A stretch of DNA of 64,000 nucleotides from assembly GCF_905163445.1 (NCBI RefSeq), contig NC_053190.1, positions 12,960,501-13,024,500 of the forward strand, written 5' to 3'. The position numbers and the translations under genes are program-made. Positions 22,533 through 33,978 of this stretch are shown here, piece by piece. Below the pieces are notes generated by a model. That model was not told where the DNA came from. It ran no database searches and worked only from the letters and a program-made list of their open reading frames with translations. The DNA comes from Pararge aegeria. Lineage: Eukaryota; Arthropoda; Insecta; Lepidoptera; Nymphalidae. How positions within the stretch are numbered: position 1 is the first letter of the stretch; every line of letters begins with the position of its first letter.

Positions 22533-22790
22533 ATAAATAAATAAATATACTACGATAATACACACATCGCTATCTAATACACACAGTCCCAAATAAGCGT
22601 AGCTTGTGTTATGGGTACCTGATGATTTTTATGAATAATATACATAAATACTTATAATATATAGATAAACACCCTAACACTGTAAAACATTCATGTTCAC
22701 CACACAAATATTGTCCAGTTGTGGGAATCGAACCAACCCACGGCTTTGAATTCAGAAAGCAGGGTCGCTGCCCACTGCGCCAATCGCCGT
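22533..22790 (-). mobile_element. SINE-A, near full length
   Basis: Tail at the left (AAATAAATAAATATAC) and head at the right, with minus-strand GATTGGCGCAGTGGGCAGCG and GGGTTGGTTCGATTCC. A small duplication (ATACACACA repeated around 22560-22582) lengthens the body. Confidence 0.88.
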
Positions 22791-22845
22791 CGAAAATAGC
22801 GCATCAGAAGCTGTGCGAGAACCATGTCGCAAGGTACCGCTAACG

Positions 22846-23024
22846 TTACTATTTTATAGATGCGAAAGTGTGTTGGTTTGTTTGTGCTTCGTTTACGCCC
22901 TAACTAAGCGACCAAGCAACCTGATTTTTGGCACAGAGTTAGTTGAAAGGACAGGTTACTTTTTATCCCAGGAAAATAAACGATTCTTGTAATAGACGCG
23001 GCAAAGAACGCGAGCAACAGCTAG
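22846..23024 (+). mobile_element. Small non-autonomous Helitron
   Basis: It begins near TTACTATTTTATAGATGCG and ends ...GACGCGGCAAAGAACGCGAG then CAACAGCTAG followed by T. CGCG (22997-23000) pairs with CGCG (23009-23012) shortly before the CTAG end (23021-23024). It has no coding capacity and is about 180 bp. Confidence 0.7.
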
Positions 23025-25333
23025 TCTTCTATAACATAACGTGATTTTAGTATGGTGTGGAAAAAGATACGTCACAGATTGCACCGATATATAAAACCAT
23101 AGTACGTTATATATTATCTATACCATTTATCCCATTGTAATACTTCATATAATGTTTGGATGCTTGTATAAAGTTTTATACGGACGGAATTAAATACCCG
23201 GGTTTGCAGTGTAAATGCATTGTAAATCATTGGTGGTCTCCATTAAAACAACGCTGCTAGTTTGTTTCCATTATCCTATGGCACACCTCACGCAAAAATC
23301 TATAAACCCGTTTACTGGCATTCTCTATACCGCAAATAGATCTGCATGTTTTTCTTCACTCCGTTCCCGGATAACAGAAAAAAAAGTAACATAAATATAA
23401 GTTTTAATTATTAAAAGAATGTTATATGAAAATAGAGTTATTATAATAACCTGAGGAAGACCGAATAACTAAGAATGTAAACATTATAATACTGTATTTA
23501 TAGCTGATAGGGTCTTTAAAAAAATGTAAGATAAATTTTATTTGTGGCTACAGCTTTGTATCTATTTTTGTTTTGCATGACAAATAAATGCAATTTTGAT
23601 GTTTCAATTTTATGTTGGTTAATTACGGCAATTATCTTTTTACCTACAAAGTAACAAAATTATTTATAAGTGTAATTAATCACAGTGCCAATAATTTCGT
23701 ACCTATTTGGCAATAATCAACAAAACTTTAGCCGTTGCACTGTGTCTGGAAGATAACTTCAAGCCATCAGTCCTAGATATAACAAATCACAAACATGAGG
23801 TTATAGGGACGCAACATGGATATTGTATACTTTTCATCCCGAGAAAAAAAAAACGATACCTACTTGTTTAAAAAAAATTGGATTAACGCGCGTTTTACAG
23901 GTATATAATATAGTAAAATGCATAACCTTCTAAAAATTCAATTTTCTTCTGAGAATCGAGAACTGAATATTTTTTTTTTCGTCTGCTGAAGACAATGGAC
24001 ACCGTCAAAGCCTCTTTTTGGTTAATAACACAGTTTACGACACAGTGACGTTCGCTATTAGTTTTATAACCAACATTTAAGGTTTATTAGTACGTACACA
24101 ATTCCCAGGTTATTTCACACATGGCAAAGTCTAGACGCTGAAAATGCTGTTCTTTGTATTAAGAAATTTTGTTTCACAGTAAAACCACCTGTACTTATTA
24201 TGCAGGAAAGTAATAAGCTTTGCAAATTCAACTATAGGCAATTCTAAGTAAGGTAACGGTAAGTAGGATAGTCCTATATAAATACCTTCTTACTTTAATT
24301 TTGTTTATTCCAGCGCGATCATAGTTGATTTTAAAGAAGGAAAGGTGTTCTTAGATAGCACAATGATCCCACTTCTGAGGTCAATAATTCTAATGCCTTA
24401 TAAGCATGGCACTGCTGAACTAAGGCCTCCTATTTAATAATATACGGATAAACGATCAGTTAAGAATGTTATAAGTTGGTAACGATTATCCGGTTCTCGC
24501 AATAGCTTTACGTTATTTCCGATCTAGGAAGGAAAGGTCTGAAATGTATCTGAAATGTTAAGATAATGCATTTCTCTATTTTTTATTTAGAATCATGAGT
24601 TCTGACATAATCATAAATAAAATCGAGAAGTGTGTCTGTCTGTCTCAATGGCTCTAGGCATATACTCGCTAGGTCCGTAGATACGTACATTACGTAATAA
24701 ATGTGTACATGGTACTGATATGATAGCCATATTAGTAAACTTATAGTTTAATGTCCACAGTACCCCTTGCGGTTGTTTTTGTATGCGGCAGATCAATGAA
24801 CTTTTAAATTATAGAACTAAATATGTAAACCTAAGGAAGATGGATTTGAAATTTTTAATATTTTCTGCCATTTTCAGCTGTGTAAAGAGCTAATATCAGT
24901 TCGGGCTTGTTATTGTTAGCAGCGTGTTCCGACGAACGCCTGCACCGAAACATATCTCGCTGTCACATATCAAAAGCGGCGCCGGCTTCGGAACTCTATT
25001 GTCATACTATTCTATATAAGTCGTATGCGATAGGTCAATAATTCCTTGAATTATATGCAAAAACTGGTTTAGAATGCTATTTAATTATTAATGATTGAGA
25101 ATAATATTGTGCTAAAACAATTTGAATGTTATTCTCTGTTACTGCTATGTCGTTTTGTATAATAAATCAGAAAATACTTAGCCACTTTTTAAATGCCAAA
25201 AGAAAACTCAAGAGGTTTGGAACACAGGGTATAAAAATCACAAAGAAAATTACTTTTAACGAGAACACTTACTACTCACTACTTATCAGCATAGTGATGT
25301 AAGACTATACTTTACAGGCATTGTTGCATTGCA
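23025..25333. other. Long unassigned stretch, no gene seen
   Basis: AT-rich throughout. Low-complexity A runs occur at 23845-23880. A GC-richer patch lies at 24920-24990 just upstream of CTATATAAG (25012). This could be a core promoter but nothing else supports one. Confidence 0.4.
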
Positions 25334-25465
25334 GACGTCCGATTGGCGCAGTGGGCAGCGACCCGGCTTTCTGAGTCCAAGGCCGTGGGTTCGATTCACA
25401 CAACTGGACAATATCTGTGTAATGAACATGAATGTTTTTCAGTGACTGGGTGTTTACTTGTAGTA
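25334..25465 (+). repeat. SINE-A head, 3'-truncated
   Basis: Intact A box (GATTGGCGCAGTGGGCAG) and B box (GGGTTCGATTCAC) with body up to TTTTCAGTGACTGGGTGTTT, then an abrupt end. Loss of the 3' side is unusual for SINEs, which usually lose the 5' side. Confidence 0.82.
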
Positions 25466-26079
25466 GGAGAAAATTATTTTAGGAATCATGTTATAAAAGC
25501 GTATACTCAATCCCACAAATGACCCCTGCATCTTTCGCACACGATCTGCAGATGTCACTAATTTATAACCATTTCTTGTAAGTTGACTGTTAATATCCAC
25601 TTTTTGCTTATATAGACTAATACGTTGTCTTAGAAATACTATATTGTTATAATACCTATTTCTTTTAATTTATCACGCAGGGATTCACGTGATTTAAGTT
25701 TATATATTGACCGTACAGCGCTTTTTTGCAATATGATAGTTAGATAGTTTCAATATTAGATAATTGAGTGATATTTTCTTCGGTCAAAAGATATCAAGAT
25801 TGTATCTTTAAAATAGATAGGTATTTGGTAATAAAAAAGTTTAATTAAAAGGTAAATATCGAGGGCTTTAATAATAGCTCCGGGCAAACGTTTGCATAGC
25901 GGAAATTGAGTGTGGTCTAGTAGTATATCTTTTATATTGTGGGCGTAGACCGTGCACCGCTGACTGACAGCGTATAAACCAACGCGACTGAGATGTTTAT
26001 ATGCTCCATAAAGTTTAGCTCAAAACCTACAATTGCTGGCATAATCATCGTCATCCCGGATCGTTATCCTTGAGTACCG
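25466..26079. other. Unassigned stretch, no gene seen
   Basis: No repeat or gene recognised. Confidence 0.35.
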
Positions 26080-26285
26080 GTATTTTCTCCGAATAAGAAA
26101 TATTTAGGCCTTAGTCCAAAACGCTGACCAAACGTGGATTGGTAGACATCACAAGAGAACTCACAGGCAGTAGGTTTTCTCACGATAAAGAGTGATATTT
26201 TATCGATAAATTAAAACCCACATATCTCCGAAAAGTTAGAGGTTTGTGCCCGGAATCGGATCACTAGGCTTTTACCTCTGTGATA
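26080..26285 (-). repeat. SINE-C, diverged
   Basis: Minus strand: CTAGTGATCCGATTCCGGGC (head with a decayed B box), then CCTCTAACTTTTCGGAGATA, then the CCAATCCACGTTTGGTCAGC body end and ACTAAGGCC. Confidence 0.7.
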
Positions 26286-26327
26286 TTGTTAGATAATAAG
26301 GCAATGTCCATTAAAGAAAGAACTTTT

Positions 26328-26469
26328 TAATCAATGCCTAGGAAGAGACTTCGAAGTGATCGCTATATAGCGGTAAGGCCGCCAAATAGTACCTTCTACG
26401 TTATTTTGCTATTGTATCTGTATCTCTATGAATTTCCTTTGTGGTGTACAATAAAAGTGTAAAGTTTAC
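26328..26469 (+). repeat. LINE-type 3' tail with conserved hairpin, copy 3
   Basis: GATCGCTATATAGCGGTAAG and GGCCGCC follow the layout of copies 1 and 2. The loop is ATAT and the outer stem pair is G-T. A CAATAAAAG signal (26449) comes before the end. Confidence 0.65.
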
Positions 26470-26513
26470 ATGTGTATCTATATATATATCTATATATATA
26501 TATAGATACACAT
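26470..26513. repeat. 44-bp TA-rich inverted repeat
   Basis: ATGTGTATCTATATATA and its complement flank a TATATC centre. Position 26490 is a C facing a T, a mismatch next to the centre. It directly precedes a second, perfect palindrome. Confidence 0.8.
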
Positions 26514-26517
26514 ATAC

Positions 26518-26527
26518 ATGCACGCCA

Positions 26528-26567
<40 letters not shown>

Positions 26568-26577
26568 TGGCGTGCAT
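26518..26577. repeat. 60-bp perfect palindrome with hAT-like ends around (TA)n
   Basis: ATGCACGCCACTGTATATA at the left is the exact reverse complement of the right side, which ends at 26577. The outer arms, CAGTGGCGTGCAT in either orientation, match the inverted end of the MITE at 61868-62011. Two element ends therefore face each other across a TA microsatellite. Confidence 0.92.
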
Positions 26578-26690
26578 AGTGGATATGCACAGAGTATGCA
26601 GATGATGTAAAATGAAGAAAATCTCCAGTACGAGTTATAAAAAACTTGAAGAATAGGCATTAAAAGAGTTATATAAAGCCTACCCTCAAG
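26565..26690 (+). mobile_element. hAT-like MITE fragment
   Basis: It starts CAGTGGCGTGCATAGTGGAT and has ATGCACAGAGTATGCAG and, near the far side, AAAGCCTACCCTCAAG, matching in reverse the GGGTAGGCAGTG segment at 63831. The right terminal repeat is not found. Confidence 0.6.
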
Positions 26691-26830
26691 TATTTATTAT
26701 ATTATATGTATATATATATATATATAAACATTAAGTTCACCTTTTGTAAAACGTTACTTTTGGCTGTGAAATAAAGTGAATAAATAAAAAAGTCTATTCA
26801 TTCATTCATTCATTCATTCAAGGTGTAACT
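26691..26830. repeat. Microsatellites (TA)n and (ATTC)n
   Basis: TATA runs at 26703-26726 and five ATTC units at 26796-26819, separated by AT-rich sequence with an AATAAA at 26771. Confidence 0.8.
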
Positions 26831-27914
26831 GACAGCTGTGCAGAACATGCATGTAAGTAGAGGAATATACAGAATGCTCCTCCTATGAAGTAACAGAACA
26901 ACGCGCAGTCCATCTTGGTTCCTCAGGTCAGAACATTGGGAACCTTGGTGACCTACTAAACTTTTGGAGTGAGGTTAGCTTACTTGCTACTGATTTGTTA
27001 GGAGCTGCATCAGAAATTTTGCCTACAACTGACGGAATCAGGCCCAGGAACAGAAGTAGGCTTAATTAAAAATAATCAAAACCGAATTTCGCACAACGCA
27101 TTTAACAATTTCCAGGAATTTTTATGTTTGGCTTCATTTGAAAATAAAATTGATCCCTAACCCAAATAAGAAAAGATTCGGAACCGACGTGTAGTATCGG
27201 GTAATCGACACTGGAGTACCTTATCAAATATCAGCATACCTTACCTTAAACCAGTGTAAGCTACCATAAACTTGTCCGTCAATTCTAAATTGCTTGTTAT
27301 GAAATAACTTTTTATTATTTATAAGTTTAAGATGAGATGGCATCGCGGTAACTTTAGATAGCGAACGTTGACTTCAGTCGTTCCAAGTAATGATATAAAG
27401 ATGGGTGTTAGACTGCGTCATTTGCCATGTGAGATTTCAGAAAATCTATCTATGAGTAGGCAAGAGTTAAACGTCAAGCTCAAGCAAAACGGTGCAGGTA
27501 AAAATACTTAAAAAACAACGTCGTCATCTCATCAAAATCTAATAACACGGACTTAGTGTCATCTTACAAGGCCCGTGCTTGTCATCTCTCGTCTAGACAA
27601 AGCGCTCGCTTCGTGACTTTTCCACCATTATTCCCTCGTTCCGCGACAATCGTACTACAATTTTTACGTTTTATTCTACCTTTATTCTAGACCTCAAAGA
27701 TTGATGTACTTAACTAACTTTTGTTTTGCTTTAGGTCCTTTACACACTTGGTAATATTAGTGTTTAACGATTTCAATGCTGTTTGAAAGCTCTTTTGAAT
27801 GTTTCTCCCTTCAAGAAGCGAGTATGGTAGTTAATACCCCTATTTCATTAGCCTATGAATTTTTGTGTCATATTTAAATAATATTTTATTATATTTTTTC
27901 AATTCGACTACAAC
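26831..27914. other. Unassigned stretch, no gene seen
   Basis: No named repeat; no coding frame. Confidence 0.35.
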
Positions 27915-28100
27915 TTTGTGCAGTCTAAGATGGTAGCGGGCTAACCTGTTTCAGAGTATGGCAGGTATATTAAATCCATACTCCTCATCGGTTTCTACTC
28001 GACATCATACCGGGGCGCTACATCGCTTAGCGGCACGTTTTTATCGGTAGCTAGCCACGGCTGGGAATCGAACCCGCGACCTACATCCTAAAACCTGAGC
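27915..28100 (-). repeat. SINE-B with internal deletion
   Basis: Minus strand: GGTCGCGGGTTCGATTCCCA (B box), then directly CCGTGGCTAGCTACC, so the stretch of body between them seen at 47960-48020 is missing. The GAAACCGATGAGGAGTATGG and CATCTTAGACTGCAC segments follow. Confidence 0.75.
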
Positions 28101-28708
28101 GAATGAAAAACTCCCTATTTTTTAATGTTTTAAAAATGCGAGGTAAATGTTTATTTCAAAATGGGATTAACTGAATGGCAACGCAGCATTGTTGCAACGG
28201 ATAATAACTAGCCTATGATGCTAAAAGTAACGAGTGTGCTATGTACCCTTCTAGACTGTTCAATCCATTATACGGTGACATCAAAAGTTAGATATATATC
28301 TAGAAACTAAATTAATTCTTAGCAAATGTAATTTAATGGATTGAGTGTTACTGGGTGCTTGATGGATTGCTAGTGGAGATTTTATAAAGATAATATTACT
28401 TTTAACTACATTATAAACTAAATTGCGAGAATATTGTATCGCGAAACCACTTTATCTTAAGATAAGCGAGGCGCAATTAAGTAACGTGAAAACTTATAAG
28501 TTTTAACAACATTTTAAATAATTTGGTGATATGATTTTATACGAACCGTACCATTAATAGTATGTCCAGTGAACCAGTGGCACTGTGGGTCTGTAATAAT
28601 TTGCCGATTAGAGCGGGTATTGAAAAGAGATACGATGTGAGTTATGACGATATATGAGTTCAATACAAAGGCATGATATCCGCTCGTCTCGTAGCCCCAA
28701 ACTGGGCG
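28101..28708. other. Unassigned stretch, no gene seen
   Basis: AT-rich; nothing recognised. Confidence 0.35.
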
Positions 28709-28783
28709 CCATTACAAATAAAATGTTTGGAGAACAGAATAAACTGCGTAGCTACCACGATACTAATTCGTGATTTGCTTTAG
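28709..28783 (+). repeat. 75-bp dispersed direct repeat, copy 1
   Basis: Aligned without gaps to 29646-29720 with 12 mismatches counted by eye (about 84 percent identity). Shared strings include AAATGTTTGGAGAAC and GCGTAGCTA. Confidence 0.75.
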
Positions 28784-29645
28784 AGCACGATTCAAAATGC
28801 TATCCAAACTCACTCTAGAAGCCTAGCAGATCGTCTAGCTCATCTACTTACCTTAGGTTTGTGTATTGTTGTTAATATAAGGATATATTTTATAATTTAT
28901 ACTTATATTAACGACTCTGGTGAGTCTAAGTCACCGCCAACTTAGTATTTTTGCCCAACGTTGGCAAATACCTCCTCCATTCCATTCCACTCTTTTCTCT
29001 TTATAACTTTCCTAGTCCAGGTTTTCTTTGCTTTTATTTCGTCTTTCCACCTACGAAACTATCTTCATTAATTTATTTTATTTTAGGATCTCTAAATTTA
29101 TAGCCTATGTTACTTCGGGATAATTTAACTTTCTATAGCTAAAAAATGGTTAAAACGGTCCAGTAGTTTCGGAGTCTACTGAGTTCAAACAATCAAACAG
29201 ATAAACAATCGTAACGATTGTATATTTGTATATTTGTAATATTATAATGTAGAAGTAACATAGGAAAGTACACAGGGCTAAATAAAATTCTTTTCCATTT
29301 CCTTTTTCTATTTCTTATGTACTAAAATAAAATATTTTTGTTCTATTTCTTGATTCCTTTTATTATATGCCCCATCAATTTCCACTTAAGTTTTCTAATT
29401 CTAGTGATGTCTTCTATTTTCAAACGTTTTCTGTTCATTTAGTTACATATTCTGTCCGACTTCTTAATATTCAGCATGCTCCTCTTTCCATTGCTTTCTG
29501 ACAGGTTGGTTTAGATTAAGAATTTAAATTTAGGATTGAAAGTTAGCCCAGTATGTATTCAAAACGGATGTTATATTAATACGTAGGTACGTGTGATGTG
29601 TTCAACATGAAGCCCAGATAACCGTCCGGCCGTCTGCTCCAGTGG
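28784..29645. other. Unassigned stretch, no gene seen
   Basis: The stretch includes the phrase TAGCCTATGTTACTTCGGGA near 29101 and GGTCCAGTAGTTTCGGAGTC near 29157, typical of the 5' side of decayed lepidopteran Helitron-like repeats, and a TAATATTATAATG-type end near 29236. It is probably one degraded element, but the borders are unclear. Confidence 0.4.
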
Positions 29646-29720
29646 CCATTACATATGAAATGTTTGGAGAACCGAATAAACAGCGTAGCTAGTACCGCAC
29701 TAATACGTGAATTGCGTTAG
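29646..29720 (+). repeat. 75-bp dispersed direct repeat, copy 2
   Basis: Partner of 28709-28783, same orientation, 937 bp downstream. Identity class unknown. Confidence 0.75.
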
Positions 29721-31049
29721 TACTCGGCGGGAAGCAGTGACAAGTTTTTGGAACGTTTATGAATAATTGAGTGGCCATCGTCTGCCGCATCAGTACCGTC
29801 GGTGCACGTGGATGAATCCCAAATGCCATTCGTGACACTTTCCACTTTCACCCTTTTTTACGTATAGATCTCGTCATGAAAAAAGGCGCTGGCGGTTGTT
29901 CTTCGGGTGTATTGAAGTGGTAAATCTGACTGAACTAAGTCACATTAAAAAGCAATTCTGTTCTGCAAACAGCAGGGGGGAATTCTCGTTAAATTTTTAT
30001 TTATTTTTACGTATTGTTTGTACGGCAGGGCCACTTACTCTAATGCATTAAATATGTATCATGTGAATATGCATGACATGGTTTCTACATTTCTTTAGCA
30101 ACTCTAAAATACTTACCACTACGAAATGTGCAATTTTTCAAGCAACAGTTGTCACTTTTTGTTGCTGTGCCTACCTCCTATTTGCTTCAATGCGATTAAC
30201 TATCGACGCCCATTTTACGTGACTCGACTTATACACACGGTGAATTTTTATACACCTAATTTGCCTAGCACGAGTCACTTTAGGTACCAACCTTTTGAAG
30301 TTTTTCAGCTTTTATCTGAAATATTTCTCTCTCTGAATTAAAATAAAAAAGTATTCACATTTACATCAAAACAAACTATTTACGCATGAAAAAATAAACG
30401 AGCTCTCAACCTCGTATGACAGTAAAAGCAACTTATAAAATGTAAGTAGGTATGAAGTAGCGAGATAAAATCTCGCGTCCTTTGTTGTCGGTGTTAATCA
30501 AGTACAAAAAGCGTAGAGATGACATTTAACATGTTTGGGAAAGGTGCGAGGCCGTTACCCGAGCGGGGACTGATAGTAAGTAGCTTCACCTCCCCACTCG
30601 TCTGCAAGTTCAACGCCATTACGTTCTAAATAGTTCTCGCTGAAAGCCCGCTGAACGCTTCTATCAAAAATAACTTGAAACACGTAACGAGTCACGAAAT
30701 GCTTAATTGGAGTAAAAAATAGGTTATTTTCACATGAATGTTATACTATGTTTAGTGATAGGCTTCCAGTCATATTTTACTGACGCCAGAGTGTATCGAT
30801 AATCGAAAATGACTACGTGAGCGTTCAAATCTCGTTATACGCACTAAATGGCAGCCTCTACAAATTAGAGCCTTAACCGTCGACCGATCAGGTTAGTTAT
30901 TGGGACCGCCCTTTCATTTTCGACGCCGCACCACAAAATTCTATCAAGACGATATATGGGTAGGAGTCCTAAGAGAGTTCCGATTCAATCGTCCAACAAA
31001 GGTAGAGAAACTTCTAGAATGAAATTTCTAATAACCTCATTGGGCGTGA
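29721..31049. other. Unassigned stretch, no gene seen
   Basis: The 71-codon frame at 30126-30341 has no motif and I do not call it a gene. Confidence 0.4.
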
Positions 31050-31250
31050 TTCTTAAGGCATTCCGAGAGGTCTCCATAGTTTTCTGAAAGAAAACGAAAG
31101 TCGAAACGAAGTGAAAGTCGTGTGGAGTACACCAATCCGCACTGGGACAGTGTGGTGGACTAAGAGAGAAACCATTCTCATCGTGGGAGGAGACCCGTAC
31201 CCTTTAGTGGGCCGGTAATAGGTTGATAAGATGATCATGGTAATGAATGA
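31050..31250 (+). repeat. SINE-C 3' part
   Basis: GTACACCAATCCGCACTGGG, CAGTGTGGTGGACTAAG, GTGGGAGGAGACCCGTACCC and AGTGGGCCGGTAATAGGTTG lead into a degenerate GAT tail. The head is missing. Confidence 0.78.
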
Positions 31251-31997
31251 TAATAATTTATGTACGGGCCAGATAAAATGCTGAATCTCTCAGTATTCTC
31301 TTAGTATAAGGTTCAAACAACATTTACTCTTAAATATATGACGTTCTTCACAGCGAAAAAAGGATGTTTATGTGAATGAATAATATCTAAGCTACTTATG
31401 TATACATTTTTGAGATAAAACTAAAAACATACTCCGTGTGTGCGTATTACTGACTATTTTATTTAGGCTATTGAAAATTACGACGCAGCATTTTGTATCA
31501 CGTTTTAGTTTGTAACGTTATGAATCCGGTCGTAACTCGTACGAAGACGACCTGCTGCACTTACTTTTACTACAGTTGCTAATCTGTGGCCACCTGTTAA
31601 CCTGTGAGTTGATAACTGTGGCTATCAAATTATGCATTCTGTATGACGACGACGAGTTGGAAAATGGTTGGAAAGTTGGTGAATCAGGGACAAAAACTAA
31701 AGATACCGAAGTTTACCCGCATATGTATAAGTCCTACTGCTTTACAGACTGTATTCGCATGTTACGTAACCGTGTTTCATGCTGTAGAACGAAACAACAA
31801 TGAACAAAGTGGCATCTGGCTGAAACAGGTAGAACAAAACGAGTAGCCCCGGCAAAGGCACAACAATGTCGGCTGCAGGCACTGAGATGTCAACTTACTT
31901 TTTGAGTCTACGTTGGTACTTGTGTTTAAAATGTTTACTTTGTTGACTGAAGTACTCCGTAAGTACTTACTTTTCTATTCAACTACAAGTTAGCCCA
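31251..31997. other. Unassigned stretch, no gene seen
   Basis: Two overlapping plus-strand frames (31576-31846) in different phases without motifs. Confidence 0.35.
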
Positions 31998-32282
31998 AGT
32001 TAGTTCACTGCAATCTCACCTGGGTTGAGTCTAAGATGGTAGCGGACTAACCTGTAGAGAGTATGGCAGTTATGCTAAACCCGTACCCCTACGGTGGCTA
32101 CGCGACATCGTACCGGAACGCTAAATAACTTAGCAGAACATCTTTTTCGGTTGGGTGGTAACTAGCCACGGCCAAAGCCTCCCAGAGAAAATTCAAAAAT
32201 TATAAATTCTGAATTGCCCCGCCGGGGATCTAACTCAGGACCTCCCAAAATACCACTGCCACTGCGCCAGGGCGGTCTTCAT
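31998..32282 (-). mobile_element. SINE-B, near full length
   Basis: Minus strand from the right: CGCCCTGGCGCAGTGGCAGT (A box), then GAGTTAGATCCCCGGCGGGG (weak B box). The body follows with TGGGAGGCTTTGGCCGTGGC, and CCAGGTGAGATTGCAGTGAA closes the 3' side. Confidence 0.82.
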
Positions 32283-32305
32283 TAATTAAGTTAAAATCTG
32301 TAGGT

Positions 32306-32815
32306 TTACAATAACTTTGTTCTCAACCATATACCAGTCCATTGTTGGACTTTAAGAAAAAAAACTATTTCCATATCATATAAAAGAACATAGTGTAAGA
32401 GAATACATAAATTATGAAACATTATCTTATTTTTACATTTGTCAAGTAGAGTGCTAAAACTATGCAGAGATTGTATTAAAGAAACAGATTTATGATTAAA
32501 GATGTCAAGATCGCAGGAGAAAACCAAGTCGTTATAAAGACCGCACATTCTTACCACAGGATTGTAGAAAGAAGTGTTGTTTTTGTATACGTTAACACAA
32601 AAAGTTTTACTGGTTTTGGGATTTCTGCTACGATATTTAGTATTAATATCTATCAAAGACAGCAGAACAGGAGAGTCAATGAAAGAATGCACTATTTTGT
32701 GTAAGTATATCAACAAAGATTTATTTCTTCGCACATTTAAAGGCTCAACGTTGTAATATCTTAATCTACATGAATAACTATTTAAGCTGCGATACTGACC
32801 ACTACGCCCCGCCAA
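32306..32815 (-). pseudogene. LINE reverse transcriptase C-terminal remnant
   Basis: The frame gives LRYYNVEPLNVRRNKSLLI, then YLHKIVHSFIDSPVLLSLID, then NPVVRMCGLYNDL and a DLDIFNHK end. The pattern RR, LHKI-H--IDSP-LL, P-VRM--LYN, DIF is the C-terminal end of jockey/CR1-like LINE ORF2 proteins, seen after the palm and thumb. The frame is open for about 165 codons but has no start of its own and no catalytic part, so it is a 5'-truncated relic. The exact clade is not certain. A different LINE end is at 51409. Confidence 0.78.
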
Positions 32816-33269
32816 GGCATCGTTGAATTCGCTCTATACGGTCGTCATGAAATATATTTATGTTTATTATTTTCTAAGCACACTGCAGCGAGTAGATATA
32901 TCCTTCAGACATTGCCTTGCAAAAGAACTATGAATTTGTTGATAAAGCGTCTTAAAAGCTAGGTTACCCAGTTAAATTTCGAAGATATATCGTGACTAAA
33001 CCGAATAAAAACACTATTAAACAAAAGTGCACGCCCTCTAATTCTAGTTCATCGTATTATTTCCACACAGACAGATTTCTTAGAAGTAGTTGTATTAATG
33101 GTACAATTTATTCTTCTTTAACCGAACGCATTCTCGGTATTCAGCCAAGGTCCGATTTATTTCTAATCTATTTTTGTCATGCTATCAGTTATGTAACTGT
33201 TATAATTCATGATATATTTTTAGGTCACCCTCTCAAGTGATTTCATCGACGATTTGTTTTTATTTTTAT
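32816..33269. other. Unassigned stretch, no gene seen
   Basis: The 82-codon frame at 32992-33240 has no recognised motif. Confidence 0.35.
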
Positions 33270-33515
33270 TATTGACGACAATGCAGACCACCTGATGGTA
33301 AGTGGGAAACTATATATAAACAGAGCTTCGTATGGCATGGAAGGAACCCGTCCAAGAAAGTGTCGCCCTGTGTCCATGAAAAAGACGTGTAGGTGTTAAG
33401 CCTATACGTCAGGTTCATGGACACAGGGTAGGCGCCTGTTATGACACTAGCAACCACGACCTTCACAACGAAACTATGCTGCTTTATGACAGAAAAAGCA
33501 TGGTGGTAGTAGGTA
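33270..33515 (+). repeat. Repeat-D copy with a 63-bp foldback
   Basis: ACCACCTGATGGTAAGTGG at the left and ATGCTGCTTTATGACAGAAA near the right are shared with copies at 33736, 53098 and 63594. Within it CCCTGTGTCCATGAA (33366-33380) pairs perfectly with TTCATGGACACAGGG (33414-33428), and GACGTGTAGG pairs with CCTATACGTC inside that stem with one mismatch. It is non-coding and SINE-like in size. I see no clear Pol III boxes. Confidence 0.7.
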
Positions 33516-33735
33516 CTTCCATAGACATATCTGTCACAGAAAGATCTACTACTACTGCACTGCAGATGAGTCCAATGAAAGAATTTCCATTCGACGCTTC
33601 ACCTTGGCCTAACGGATTTTAACTACTGTCTACTTAACTCTATCTCCTGGTTTAATGTCTATTTAATGCTATATTATCACTGCGGTTTCGACATTCCAGA
33701 TCCTTGGGCCTGCTTATGCTTAATCACTGATACCA
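33516..33735. other. Short spacer between two repeat-D copies
   Basis: No feature recognised. Confidence 0.3.
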
Positions 33736-33876
33736 TCAGGGGCATGCTTATTTCTTCCGCTAAGCAGCATTATTGCAATCCTGTGTTCCGTTGACACAGG
33801 GCGGCATGTTGTATGACGTGTTCGTTGCATGCCTGTCAAGTGTGGCTAAGTTTATAGGGTCATCTGCTTGGTGTAT
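33736..33876 (-). repeat. Repeat-D copy, opposite orientation
   Basis: On the minus strand it starts ACCAAGCAGATGACCC and runs to AATGCTGCTTAGCGGAAGAA and ATAAGCATGCCCCTGATGG. It lies 220 bp from the plus-strand copy, so the two form a loose inverted pair. Confidence 0.68.
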
Positions 33877-33937
33877 CCAAAAATAATAAAATCCGCAGCC
33901 TTTCGAAGTATTACTACTGGGTACAGGCCCACCATAT

Positions 33938-33945
33938 CTCTCTCC

Positions 33946-33978
<33 letters not shown>

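Noticed and set aside
24920..25025. GC-richer patch followed by CTATATAAG, promoter-like
   Set aside because: There is no downstream exon, initiator or conserved element. A TATA-like string is expected by chance in AT-rich DNA.
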